Source of the DNA: Armatimonadota bacterium
GTDB taxonomy: Bacteria; Armatimonadota; Zipacnadia; UBA1398; JAKPQA01
Length of the DNA stretch: 64,000 nucleotides
Assembly (NCBI GenBank): GCA_029547025.1
Contig: JAKPQA010000017.1
Span: 1 to 64,000 of the forward strand
Direction: 5' to 3'
Shown one piece after another: positions 8,535 to 17,595 of the stretch (positions are counted from its first letter, which is position 1; each line of letters opens with the position of its first letter). Both the position numbers and the translations under genes were made by a program. A model generated the notes under the pieces. It made no database searches. It had not been told where the DNA came from and worked only from the letters and a program-made list of their open reading frames with translations.

Positions 8535-10157
8535 CTAACGTTCGCGCAACAGATCCGCACGGAGCTGGCGCGCCAGCGAAGCGTAGGCCCTCCCGGCTTC
8601 AGATGCCCCCAGCGAGGCGCTCAACACGGCCATTTCGTCGGCGGCCGCGATGTGGGCAAGCCGCACCTCACCCCACCGTTGGCGATCACCCCGCCCCGCG
8701 CGGCGAGCCGCTTCCTCACGCAGCGGGAACACGCGCAGTGCCTCAAGGAGAAGCGAGCGCGCGGCCTCCGGATTCCGCGGGGCCACCGCGCAGGCACGAT
8801 CCAGCAGCATCTCGGGCGAGCGTGGGTCCCCGGTCCCGCTGCCGCGCCGCGCCGGCGAAGCCCACTCGGCGGCCGGAGACATGGCCATCACGAGGCCCAC
8901 CACCGCAGCAAGTCCGAGGCGAGGCCACGAGCAGTGAACTCGCGGACCAGACCGTGACCTTCCCTGCCGCATCCCTCGAATCACGCCCACGGTGACCATC
9001 ACGGAGGCGGCGGCCAAGGGCCACGCGGCGCCACCACCGATTGCCGAGACCCCCAGAGACGAGACCAGGGCCGCCCGCCATCCGCGCGGCACGTGGGGTC
9101 CGCCATGCCCCCGGCAACCCGCGCAGGCCGGCACGCACAGGGCCACCACCAGCAGCGTGGCCGGGACACCCGTCTCCACCAGGCACAGCAGCAGGTCGCT
9201 CGGGGCCGTCGCGGGCCGTTCAACGGCCTGAAACGGTTCGGCAATGGGCCCTGGCCGTGCCGGCCCATAGACCGCGCCAAACGAACCCGGCCCCCAACCC
9301 AGACCGGGCCGCTGGGACAACAGACGCCAGGCCGCGTGACCGGCGTAGACCCGGAGCTGGACCTCCTCGCGGATCGAAGCCAGGAGCGGCTGGACATGCG
9401 GCATCCACGAGTGCCGCACAGGCAGCGCCGCCACGCAGACCAGCACCAGGGCGCCGACGCCGATGCCCACCTGCGGCCACCGCCAGCACGCGCGCCAACC
9501 CGCACTCGCTACTATCGCCGCGCCAAGCGCCAGCCAGCCGAGCCATCCACCGGCAAGCATCAAGGCCGCCGTACTCACCGCCAGCTCGAGCCACCCGAGC
9601 CGGCGCGCCGAGGCCGCACCCGCGGTCGCCCACGAGTCCACGGCCAGCGGCAGGGCGACCGCAACCAGAGCAAGTGCGGCAGGCTGACCAGGAACCCACG
9701 GCACATCCCAGGGCCGCTGGCCGTACCCCAGTTCGCGGTACCACGCCACGGCTGGCCACTCCCCACGAGCGACAGCCACCAACAGGCCCACCGCCGTCGC
9801 CGACCCCGCGGCGCGCAGCGCGGTCGCCCACCCCTGCAGCGGAAGGCCTTGGCGGGTCCATCCCTCGGCCAACGCCAACCACGCCAAGCATGCCGCGACG
9901 CCCAGCCATGCCGCCTCCGGCCCGGCGCCACTCAGGGCCGAGGCGAGTGTCAGCAGGGCAACGGCGGACAGCGGAAGCCATGTGGACATCGGAAGGCATA
10001 TGAGCGCACCGGAGGCAACCAGCAGGACGGCGCCCAACGCCCGGACGCACCCAACGGATGCCGCCGGTTGCACCCACTGCAGGCCGACACAGGCGGCACC
10101 GGCCAGGGACCAGGCCATCGAGCGCCGCACAGCAGGGGGGACACAGGAGGCAGACAT
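8535..10157 (-). CDS. O-antigen ligase / Wzy-like polytopic membrane protein
   Basis: The product is about 540 residues with roughly ten to twelve hydrophobic segments. A signature near residues 265-295 (Y.GHAAWRLLSQRPGLGWGPGSFG) matches the large periplasmic loop of the Wzy_C/O-antigen ligase family (R....W..A..M....P..G.GPG.F). Such enzymes join or ligate glycan chains at the outer face of the inner membrane. The soluble C-terminal ~90 residues are Arg/Ala-rich and may form short helical repeats. The frame stays open far upstream, but I start at the ATG 10157 since the longer frame would cross the start of the divergent oxidoreductase gene and lacks hydrophobic character. Confidence 0.75.
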   Translation of the reverse strand: MSASCVPPAVRRSMAWSLAGAACVGLQWVQPAASVGCVRALGAVLLVASGALICLPMSTWLPLSAVALLTLASALSGAGPEAAWLGVAACLAWLALAEGWTRQGLPLQGWATALRAAGSATAVGLLVAVARGEWPAVAWYRELGYGQRPWDVPWVPGQPAALALVAVALPLAVDSWATAGAASARRLGWLELAVSTAALMLAGGWLGWLALGAAIVASAGWRACWRWPQVGIGVGALVLVCVAALPVRHSWMPHVQPLLASIREEVQLRVYAGHAAWRLLSQRPGLGWGPGSFGAVYGPARPGPIAEPFQAVERPATAPSDLLLCLVETGVPATLLVVALCVPACAGCRGHGGPHVPRGWRAALVSSLGVSAIGGGAAWPLAAASVMVTVGVIRGMRQGRSRSGPRVHCSWPRLGLAAVVGLVMAMSPAAEWASPARRGSGTGDPRSPEMLLDRACAVAPRNPEAARSLLLEALRVFPLREEAARRAGRGDRQRWGEVRLAHIAAADEMAVLSASLGASEAGRAYASLARQLRADLLRER

Positions 10158-10365
10158 GGCGACGCCTGGATGATACGGGCGCCATCGAGGAGGGTCAATC
10201 AACCGCCGCGAGGGTTCCGGCGAGTGAAGGGGCGGACGACCAGATGGTCGAAGTCGCGTCGGGTGAGCTCGCCGGCAGCCGGGCCACCAGAGCACGGGCC
10301 GGCACGCCCCCGGCCGGCACACCCTTCCGGCTCGGGGACGGAGTCTGGGCCTGGGAGGAGACCCC

Positions 10366-11385
10366 ATGCAGAGAGTAGCGGTTGTGGGATATGGGTTCAT
10401 GGGCCAGATGCACTGCAACGCCTATGCAGCCCTGCCGAATGCCGAACTAGCAGTGGTTGTCGATCCGGTGACGGAGAAGCAAGAGAAGGCCAAGGCCGAC
10501 CATGGCGTCGCGACCGTGAGCCAGCTGGAGAGCGTGCTCGACGACCCCTCCATCGCCCTGATCGACATCTGCCTCCCCACATACATGCACAAGGAAGCGA
10601 CGGTAGCCGCATTGGCTGCGGGGAAGCACGTGCTGTGCGAGAAACCCATGGCCCTCAACCCGAATGAGGCCCAGGCCATGATCGACGCGGCCGAGCGCGC
10701 CGAGGGCTTCCTGATGATCGCTCAGTGCCTGCGTTTCTGGCCCGAGTACGCGGCGGCGAAACGTATCGTCGATAGCGGCGAACTCGGCAGAGTCAAACAC
10801 GTCTCGTGCCGCCGCGTGAGCCCACGGCCCACATGGTCGTGGGAGAACTGGCTCCAGCAACCGGAGAAGTCGGGTTCAGCCCTCCTGGACCTGCACGTTC
10901 ACGACATCGACTTCATCGTGTACCTGTTGGGCAAGCCGCACAGGGTAACCGCTCGGGGCGTGAACGACCCCACCACCGGCTGGGACCATGTCTTCGCGAC
11001 CTATGAATACGATGGCGCCGTCGCCTTCGCCGAAGGTGCATGGGACTATCCGCCCGGGTTCGCCTTCAACATGTCCTTCTGCATCGGCCTCGAAGGCGGG
11101 GCGATCACGTACAACGTCGCTTCCAGTCCGACACTCACGGTGGCGCGGGCCGGTACATCCGAGGTCGAGCACCCGGAGCTGCCCAAGGTCCAGGCGACCA
11201 GCGGGGCCACCACGGGCAACATCTCCGACATGGGTGGGTACTTCCTCGAGATCGATTACCTTGTGGGCTGCATCGAACGGGGGGAGCGCCCGACCCGGGT
11301 ACCGCTGCAGGAGACCGCCCTCGACATCCAGATTGCGTTCGCCGAAGTCGAGTCGGCAACTCGAGCGGTGACCGTGGCCCTCTAG
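10366..11385 (+). CDS. Gfo/Idh/MocA-family NAD(P)-dependent oxidoreductase
   Basis: This 339-residue enzyme has the N-terminal Rossmann motif GYGFMG (8-13), the family EKP motif with catalytic Lys93 (CEKPMAL), and a later LDLHVHDID segment that supplies the catalytic Asp/His pair. The C-terminal alpha/beta domain forms the substrate pocket. These enzymes oxidise or reduce sugars, inositols or sugar nucleotides. The ATG at 10366 lies 16 bp after GGGAGGAG. It is followed, after a strong hairpin, by a DegT-family protein, the usual partner that aminates the ketosugar such an oxidoreductase makes. Confidence 0.92.
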   Translation: MQRVAVVGYGFMGQMHCNAYAALPNAELAVVVDPVTEKQEKAKADHGVATVSQLESVLDDPSIALIDICLPTYMHKEATVAALAAGKHVLCEKPMALNPNEAQAMIDAAERAEGFLMIAQCLRFWPEYAAAKRIVDSGELGRVKHVSCRRVSPRPTWSWENWLQQPEKSGSALLDLHVHDIDFIVYLLGKPHRVTARGVNDPTTGWDHVFATYEYDGAVAFAEGAWDYPPGFAFNMSFCIGLEGGAITYNVASSPTLTVARAGTSEVEHPELPKVQATSGATTGNISDMGGYFLEIDYLVGCIERGERPTRVPLQETALDIQIAFAEVESATRAVTVAL

Positions 11386-11396
11386 TGGAAGCCATG

Positions 11397-11424
11397 GCTG
11401 GGCCGGGGTGCGCCCCGGCCCAGC
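11397..11424 (+). terminator. Strong hairpin between oxidoreductase and DegT genes
   Basis: A perfect 12-bp stem (GCTGGGCCGGGG / CCCCGGCCCAGC) closes a TGCG loop 11 bp after the oxidoreductase stop. No U-run follows, so it may stall or stabilise the message end rather than fully terminate. The DegT ribosome site starts 17 bp later. Confidence 0.6.
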
Positions 11425-11452
11425 ATCCAGCCCCAGGGAAGAGGGAGCCGAC

Positions 11453-12757
11453 GTGCCCCAGCTCGCCATCGCGGGCGGAACACCCGTGCGAAGTCGGCCG
11501 TTCCATGCGTGGCCCCTGCAGACGCGCGAACAGGTCGAGGCAGTAGCGCAGGTGATCCAGAGCGGGCGGTGGAGCCGCCATCTGCTGCGCGACCCCGATG
11601 GCCTGGTGGCGACGGGTGACCCGGCCTCACCGTGGCAGACGGATCTGTTCGAGCGCGAGGTCGCCGAGTTCATCGGCGTGAGCCACGCGCTGGCGGTCTC
11701 ATCCGGCACCGTGGCCATGGATCTGGTCATGCGGGCCCTGGGGATCGGCCCCGGCGACGAAGTCATCGTGCCCGCCTATGCCTCCATCGGCACCGCGACT
11801 TGTGTGCTCGAAAGCAACGCCATCCCCGTGTTCGCGGACATCGACCCGCATACGTACACCATCGCCCCCAAGGCGATCGCGCGCTGCATCACCCCTCGCA
11901 CCCGGGCCATCGTGGTGTGCCATGTCGGGGGACGCATCTGCGACATGGACGTCATCGGCAGGCTGGGTGACGAGCGGGGCCTGGCGGTGGTCGAAGACGC
12001 GCGTCACGCCATGGGCAGCCGGCGAGCCGACGGTCGCGCGGCGGGCACCTTCGGCCGGGCATCCGCGTTCAGCTTCGGACCGTCCAGCATCCTGACCGCT
12101 GGCGAGGGAGGCCTCATCGTCACCTCCGACCCAGTCCTCGACCAGCAAGTCCGCGTGCTGCACGACCATGGGCTCGAGCTGGTAGAGTGCCAGCCGCGCA
12201 ATGTGGCCTTCGGCACATCGGCCCGCATGACCGAGCTTCAGGCGGCTCTGCTCCGGGCCCAGCTGCCGCGCTTGGAGGGTCTCAACGAGCGCCGCCATGC
12301 GAATGTGAAGTACTTCTACGAAGCCATCCAACTCATTGGCGGCCTCGAGATGACCACCCCGCCCGAGCCCGAAGGGTTCCGATGCTACCGCGACGTGATC
12401 CTCCGCTACGAGCCGGGAGCGTTCGCCGGGGCCCACCGCAACCGCTTCGTCCGGGCACTGCAGGCCGAGGGAATCCCCTGCTCATGCGGGTACGACGAGC
12501 CGATCTACGCCACGCCACTCTTCCGCGAGCAACGGTTTCTGAAGGGCTCCTGCCCGGTGAACTGCTGCCGTGTGGGGAAGGCGCCCAACTTCGCGCACTA
12601 CAAGCGAACATGCCCGAACGCCGAACGGGCTGCGCGCGACGAGGCTGTCTGGTTCCCTCACCGGCTATTCGTGGGACCGCAGAGCGACGTGGACGACATT
12701 CTCTACGCCATTCACAAGCTCGAGGAGCATGCCGATGAGCTCGCCGCCGAGGACTAG
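11453..12757 (+). CDS. DegT/DnrJ/EryC1/StrS-family protein lacking the PLP lysine
   Basis: This 434-residue fold-type I protein is clearly related to sugar and cyclitol aminotransferases. The N-terminal GG.PVRSRPF opening, the SSGT.AMDL helix start and the VVEDARHA cofactor-binding segment (Asp182) are all present. The TAGEGG motif (215-220) is also present. The lysine that forms the PLP Schiff base should stand four residues before that glycine run (FSF..xKxLTxGEGG), but here it is Ser212 (AGC at 12086). The enzyme therefore cannot transaminate in the normal way. I start at GTG 11453, with GAGGGAG six bases upstream. It overlaps the next gene by 23 bp. It may be a non-catalytic partner, or have an unusual lysine-free chemistry such as in ColD, which uses His. 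Confidence 0.85.
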   Translation: MPQLAIAGGTPVRSRPFHAWPLQTREQVEAVAQVIQSGRWSRHLLRDPDGLVATGDPASPWQTDLFEREVAEFIGVSHALAVSSGTVAMDLVMRALGIGPGDEVIVPAYASIGTATCVLESNAIPVFADIDPHTYTIAPKAIARCITPRTRAIVVCHVGGRICDMDVIGRLGDERGLAVVEDARHAMGSRRADGRAAGTFGRASAFSFGPSSILTAGEGGLIVTSDPVLDQQVRVLHDHGLELVECQPRNVAFGTSARMTELQAALLRAQLPRLEGLNERRHANVKYFYEAIQLIGGLEMTTPPEPEGFRCYRDVILRYEPGAFAGAHRNRFVRALQAEGIPCSCGYDEPIYATPLFREQRFLKGSCPVNCCRVGKAPNFAHYKRTCPNAERAARDEAVWFPHRLFVGPQSDVDDILYAIHKLEEHADELAAED

Positions 12758-14117
12758 CGGCTGGAACCCTCTGACCACGCGGCGTGGGTTTCTCCAAAGG
12801 GCGGCCGGCATGGCCGGCGCCGCCGCTGCCATCGGAACCACGGCGGCCTGGTCGCGTCCGAGTGCCCGCACGGGGAGGTCGACCCGCATGAAGCCGAGGC
12901 CCGACTTGCTCGACGAGCGGTCCCCGAGGACCATCGAGGTGTTCCAGCTCAGCAACGAAGCCGGGGTGCCCTACTCACACCTCTACATGGAGGCCCAGGT
13001 TTTCACGCCAGACTCGAAGCGTTTCATCCTCCACCGCTCCGCCACACCGCACGGGGGAAACGTCACGGACCCAGAGCACCACTACCTGCTGTGCGACCTG
13101 GAGGACGGCGGCCGGCTCACAACGATCATCGACGAACTGGGCTGCACGGCCGCATCCGTCAGCCCGGATGGCCAGTGGGTCTACTACTTCCTGGACCGCA
13201 CCCGCGTGAACGAAGGCTCCCTCCGCCTGAAGCGAGTCCGTCTCGACGGGTCCGGGCGGGAGACAATCACCGTCATCGACACGGCACTGCCGGGCACTCG
13301 CTACCGTCCCTCGCTGCTCTATTGCCTCTCCACCATCTCGTCGGACGGACGCCGCGTCGCAATATCGGCCTTCCTGGGCGACGGTCAGACGCCCAACGCC
13401 CCCTTCGGCCTGCTGGTATTCGATGTACAGAAGGGCAGCGCCGACCTCGTCCTCGAGGGACCCACATGGTGCAACATGCACGCCCAGTACTCCCGGTCAG
13501 CCGACCATGACCAGCGGCGCGACATCCTGGTTCAGGAGAATCACGGCAACGTGACCGACGCCCGCGGGGAGACCACGGTCCTGGTTAGCGGCGCCGGGGC
13601 CGATATTCACGTCATCCGGGATGACGGCACACACCTCCGTGACATGCCCTGGGGCCGCGACGGGAATGAGCAGTGCCAGGGGCACCAGTGCCGGCGAGGC
13701 CGGAGCGCTTGGGCGATCACGAGCACGGACTCGCGGTCCCCGGCCGAAGCACAGCTCATCGAGGGCCGGGCGGCTCCGCACGTGGGGCACGTGGGTTCTG
13801 AGACCCCGGGAGGTGTGCGGAACGACCTCTCCCGCAACTTCACCAATCCGCACTTCTACCACTTCGGCACGGACATCCGAGGTACGCGCCTCGTCTCGGA
13901 TGCGGGCTCCTTCGACCGCGATGCGCAGATCGTGCTAATGAAGCTGGGCGAGCCGGGCATCGAGCCCGCGCGAGAGCTGACGTACCTTCTGAGCCCCCGT
14001 TCGTCGTGCGAGAAGGGCGCCCACATCCACCCATTCCTGTCACCCGATGGGCGGATGGCCTTCTTCAACTCCGATGAATCGGGGCTTCTGCAGGCATACA
14101 TGATCCGGGGCCTGTAG
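12735..14117 (+). CDS. Tat-exported beta-propeller protein, oligogalacturonate-lyase-like
   Basis: About 460 residues. The N-terminus has a twin-arginine signal (TTRRGFLQRAAG then an Ala/Gly-rich hydrophobic stretch). The body has repeated blade motifs ending in SPDG or SSDGRR, and the final blade HPFLSPDGRMAFFNSDESG is the pattern of TolB/PD40 propellers and of oligogalacturonate lyase (Pectate_lyase22). Several His residues (GHQC, NPHFYHF, AHIHPF) could bind a metal, as the four-ligand site of that lyase does. Start: the ATG at 12735 sits 7 bases after GAGGAG and overlaps the DegT gene, so the three genes look translationally coupled. The lyase function is a suggestion only. Confidence 0.7.
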   Translation: MSSPPRTSGWNPLTTRRGFLQRAAGMAGAAAAIGTTAAWSRPSARTGRSTRMKPRPDLLDERSPRTIEVFQLSNEAGVPYSHLYMEAQVFTPDSKRFILHRSATPHGGNVTDPEHHYLLCDLEDGGRLTTIIDELGCTAASVSPDGQWVYYFLDRTRVNEGSLRLKRVRLDGSGRETITVIDTALPGTRYRPSLLYCLSTISSDGRRVAISAFLGDGQTPNAPFGLLVFDVQKGSADLVLEGPTWCNMHAQYSRSADHDQRRDILVQENHGNVTDARGETTVLVSGAGADIHVIRDDGTHLRDMPWGRDGNEQCQGHQCRRGRSAWAITSTDSRSPAEAQLIEGRAAPHVGHVGSETPGGVRNDLSRNFTNPHFYHFGTDIRGTRLVSDAGSFDRDAQIVLMKLGEPGIEPARELTYLLSPRSSCEKGAHIHPFLSPDGRMAFFNSDESGLLQAYMIRGL

Positions 14118-14300
14118 CTGCCCGTTGTGGCGCCGGCGCCGGACCAAGCGGGAGACGGGAGCCAACGACCCTTGGCGCCCGAAGCTCCGCCGGCCCCGCA
14201 TCGAACGAGGGAACCGCTCGGCGATCGGGCGCCCACTGGCTCGGGAGTGCATGAACCGGGCGGGACACCGGCTCGTTGTTGGGTTGGCAGCCAGGGCCGG

Positions 14301-14343
14301 GGGCGATCAATCGGTACAACCGATCGGTCGCCCTCCTTTCTTT
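14301..14343 (+). terminator. Intrinsic terminator, beta-propeller gene
   Basis: Arms GGGCGATCAATCGGT (14301-14315) and ACCGATCGGTCGCCC (14319-14333) pair with one wobble and one mismatch around an ACA loop. TCCTTTCTTT follows. It closes the three-gene plus-strand unit and faces the convergent penicillin-binding protein gene. Confidence 0.8.
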
Positions 14344-14360
14344 GGTGGCCGGATGTGGCG

Positions 14361-16472
14361 CTAGGGGGTGCGGACGTACGATGGCACCGATGGCGAGGGC
14401 GCCCGAGCCCGCGGCACGGCACCACCCCTGCCCCCACCGCCTCCGCCACCCGTAAGGTCGATGAGGTCTCGCTGAAGCGGCTTGGTCTCCTTGGACTCCT
14501 CTTTCTGAGCGCCGGAGAATAGAGCGGAGTCGAACCGGATCGCGGCGCGGGCGCGCTCGTCGCCAGGGCCCGGAAACTCCAGGTCCTTCCTCTTGCCGAT
14601 CACGTCCAGTGCGTATCCGACCATGTCCTTGAACATCGGCGCGCAGACACGCCCCCCGAACGCCGAGCCCGACATGGGTCGTGCGTCGTTGCCGGCCCAG
14701 ACCCCGCAGACGATCTGCGGCGTAAGGCCCACAAACCAGGCATCCTTGTTGTCATCGGTCGTCCCCGTCTTGCCCGCGGTCGGCACGCCGAGCCCTGAAG
14801 CCGCGGTGCCGGTCCCGTGACGCACGACCCCTTGGAGCATGCCGTTCATCACGTAGGCGGTCTGCATCGAGATGGCGCGCACGCGCCGGGGGGCGGGCTC
14901 GTCCAACAGCACGCCGTCATGGTCGTATACGCGATCAATGGTGGTGGGCTCGACCCGGTAGCCGCCATTGGCGAAGCCGCAGTAGGCCGTGGTCATCTCG
15001 AGGAGCGTGACCTCCTCCGTGCCCAGCGCGATCGAGTAGACAGGCTCCAGTTCGGTGCGGATCCCCATCCGGTGCGCCACCTCGACCACCCGGCTCGGAC
15101 CCAGGGCGGCCACCAGGCGCGCCGATGCGGGGTTGACCGATGCGGCCAGCGCACTGGCCAGCGACAGGGATGACCCCCCGTTCGACTTCACCGTCCAATA
15201 CTCGCCTGGCCCCGCCTTGATCGTCACCGTCGAGCCGCTGATACCCGTCTGCGGCGTGTAACCCTTCTCGATGGCCGCAGTGTAGACGAAGGCCTTGAAC
15301 GAGCTCCCAGGTTGCCGGAGCGCGTTGGTGGCACGGTTGTTCTGGTCGGAAGGACCAAATCCAGTGCCCCCAACTATGGCCAGAATGCGGCCCGTGTTGG
15401 GCTCCATCATCACGGTGGCGGCCTGAGTACAGTTCATGTAGCGAGCACGCTGCACCCCACGGCGGATGGCTTCCTCACAGTGGGACTGCACCTTCTCGTT
15501 CATGGTCGTATAGACCCGCAGGCCGCTCCGATAGACCGCGTCAGGGCCATAGCGCTGGACCAGTTCCGAGATGGCCTGGGTGACGAAATACGGGTGGCGG
15601 TATGAGAACAGGCCACTAGGTCGCCGCGGGGCGAGTCGTAGCGGCTCGTCGTCGGCCCTCTTGGCCTCCGCCTGCGTGATGTACCCGTCGCGGGCCATGG
15701 CCGCCAGCACCAGACTTCGCCGTCGCAGCGCGGCGTCCCGGTTCACCCAGGGCGAGACCTCGGTGGGCTTCCAGACGATGCCCGCCAGCAGGGCACCCTC
15801 GGCCACCGACAACTGGCCCACATCCTTGTCGAAGTACAGACGCGAGGCCGCCTGGATCCCATAGGCCGGATGACCATAGCAGACCTGGTTGAGGTACATC
15901 TCAAGGATCTCGTCCTTGGAGAACTCGCGCTCGATCTGGATCGCCAGCAGCGCCTCCTGAGCCTTGCGGCCATAGGAGGCCCGGGCCGAGAGGAAGATGG
16001 CACGGGCAAGCTGCTGGGTGAGGGTGCTGGCTCCGGCTTCGATCCTCCCGCTGCGGTAGTTTTGGTACGCCACGCGAAGGATGCGGGGCATGTCCACGCC
16101 CTGGTGCTGGTAGAAGCGCCGATCCTCAATGGCGATGTGGGCTTCGCGAACATGCTCGGGAATCGCCTCGAGCGGCACCAGCTCCCGGTAGCCCTCGTCC
16201 TGGTCGAATACCACGGCCAGGAGCTGTCCATCCGACGCGTAAATGCGGCTCGCCGAAGGAGCCCGGTACCCCGCGATGTCCGTACCCGAGGGGAGCATCT
16301 TCCGCGCACCGCGGTATGCCCCGTAGACCGCCCCGGCCACGCCGACCACGAGCACCAACACAGCAATCTCGAGCGCGATCAGCACACGGCCAGCCCAGTG
16401 CAACACCAGACGCCCGGTCGACGGCCGGGCCGGCACATGGCTTCCGCGAGCCGCGTTGATCCTGCTTGCCAT
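14361..16472 (-). CDS. Class A penicillin-binding protein (PBP1A type)
   Basis: This 703-residue bifunctional peptidoglycan synthase has a basic N-terminus and one membrane anchor (about residues 30-52). The GT51 glycosyltransferase domain has IAIEDRRFYQH (catalytic Glu near 116) and GASTLTQQLA. The transpeptidase domain carries PGSSFK (active Ser near 389), a SVN motif and KTGT near 567. The C-terminal tail is a glycine run followed by Pro/Ser-rich sequence ending in the periplasm. All catalytic motifs are intact and the length is normal. It is transcribed alone, convergent with the beta-propeller gene. Confidence 0.96.
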   Translation of the reverse strand: MASRINAARGSHVPARPSTGRLVLHWAGRVLIALEIAVLVLVVGVAGAVYGAYRGARKMLPSGTDIAGYRAPSASRIYASDGQLLAVVFDQDEGYRELVPLEAIPEHVREAHIAIEDRRFYQHQGVDMPRILRVAYQNYRSGRIEAGASTLTQQLARAIFLSARASYGRKAQEALLAIQIEREFSKDEILEMYLNQVCYGHPAYGIQAASRLYFDKDVGQLSVAEGALLAGIVWKPTEVSPWVNRDAALRRRSLVLAAMARDGYITQAEAKRADDEPLRLAPRRPSGLFSYRHPYFVTQAISELVQRYGPDAVYRSGLRVYTTMNEKVQSHCEEAIRRGVQRARYMNCTQAATVMMEPNTGRILAIVGGTGFGPSDQNNRATNALRQPGSSFKAFVYTAAIEKGYTPQTGISGSTVTIKAGPGEYWTVKSNGGSSLSLASALAASVNPASARLVAALGPSRVVEVAHRMGIRTELEPVYSIALGTEEVTLLEMTTAYCGFANGGYRVEPTTIDRVYDHDGVLLDEPAPRRVRAISMQTAYVMNGMLQGVVRHGTGTAASGLGVPTAGKTGTTDDNKDAWFVGLTPQIVCGVWAGNDARPMSGSAFGGRVCAPMFKDMVGYALDVIGKRKDLEFPGPGDERARAAIRFDSALFSGAQKEESKETKPLQRDLIDLTGGGGGGGRGGAVPRARAPSPSVPSYVRTP

Positions 16473-16888
16473 GGTTGCCTCGGCCCTCTCCCCGCTTGCA
16501 CCAGCCTCATTCTACAAGGAACCACCGCTCATTGGCGTCCCCCGTGCCAGAGCCACTGATGGCGGCCTACGGCCGGTTCGCCTCGCCGCTGAGCCCGACC
16601 GGACCCATGGGCTCTCCCTGCTTCACGGGGGCATCCGACCGGAACACTGACGGCCGCTCGGCCCTCATACGCGCTCGGTACCCCAGGTCTCCGGCCATGC
16701 ATGGGCCCCCACCCAACCCGAGCACCCCGAGCCTGTCGAATGGAGCCTGTCCAAGGGCGGGCCCTCCGCGGGCGTGACTGTGCCGCGACTCCGTCGGCTC
16801 CCGGTCGGCCTTGCCGCTCTCCGCCCGAAGTGGCATCATTCGCCGGTCTTCGGAGCCCCTCGGGTCCGACCCAAGTAAGGAGCTGCCC
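16473..16888. other. Intergenic region between divergent PBP and HAD genes
   Basis: This 416-bp stretch has no convincing gene. It contains one copy of the 14-mer CCGAGCCTGTCGAA (16727-16740), found again in reverse at 23381-23394. The AAGGAG ribosome site of the HAD gene is at 16877-16882. Promoters for both divergent genes must lie here but none is clear by eye. Confidence 0.7.
16727..16740 (+). repeat. Dispersed 14-bp repeat, copy 1
   Basis: CCGAGCCTGTCGAA is identical to the reverse complement of 23381-23394. A related GAGCCTGTCCAA follows 6 bp later. Both copies lie in non-coding DNA, suggesting a short dispersed repeat family. Confidence 0.6.
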
Positions 16889-17587
16889 ATGAGCCGCTTG
16901 CGTGCCGTGTTCCTCGACCGCGACGATACCATCTCGCGGGTCAGCCCCGTGCAGGCCCAGGCCATGTACCGCGCCATTGGCGAGATCGTTGGTGTGCCGG
17001 ACTTCTCAATTACCAACGATGACTACACGGCCCTCTTCACGCGTACCATGGCCGTGCCCGGCATCGCGCCGGTCAACACGCCCGAGCGCGAGGAAGCCTT
17101 CTGGCTCCGCTGGATGCAGTTCATCTTCGAGGACCATGGCCTCACCGAAGGCGCAGCCGAGCTCTCGGCGGAAGTCCGGCGGCGCTTCGTCTTCCACACC
17201 ATGATGGAGCCGTTCCCTGAGACGCGCGAAGTGCTCCAGGCACTCAAGGACCGGGGCCTGAAGCTCGGCGTCATCAGCGACACCTACCCCTCCCTGAAGG
17301 CATCGCTCGAATCGATGGGCATCGCTCACTACTTGGATTCGATAGTGGCCAGCATGGTGGTGGGCATCAGCAAACCTGACCCGCGGATCTTCGAGATTGC
17401 CACCAATGCACTGGGCGTGAAGCCTCAGGAGTCCGTGTTCGTCGACGATCTGCAGCGGAACGTGGATGGTGCCCGCGCCGCGGGAATGACGGCATTCCGG
17501 ATCGACCGATCGGCGGCGACGGACTTCTCGGGCGGCGTCATCGCGTCACTCCGGGACCTCATTGCGTTCGCCGACGGCGCTGCTTGA
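16889..17587 (+). CDS. HAD-superfamily phosphatase
   Basis: This 232-residue haloacid-dehalogenase hydrolase has all four motifs. Asp10 and Asp12 are in FLDRDDT (the nucleophile and acid/base). A Ser/Thr follows in VISDT, Lys is in ISKPDPRIF, and the acidic pair is in FVDD. A helical cap lies between motifs I and II, as in the phosphoglycolate phosphatase/epoxide hydrolase-like subgroup. The frame is open further upstream, but the ATG at 16889 has AAGGAG six bases before it and puts the nucleophile at the expected place. The substrate is unknown. It converges on nadC with only 8 bp between stops. Confidence 0.9.
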   Translation: MSRLRAVFLDRDDTISRVSPVQAQAMYRAIGEIVGVPDFSITNDDYTALFTRTMAVPGIAPVNTPEREEAFWLRWMQFIFEDHGLTEGAAELSAEVRRRFVFHTMMEPFPETREVLQALKDRGLKLGVISDTYPSLKASLESMGIAHYLDSIVASMVVGISKPDPRIFEIATNALGVKPQESVFVDDLQRNVDGARAAGMTAFRIDRSAATDFSGGVIASLRDLIAFADGAA

Positions 17588-17595
17588 GCTTCGGG

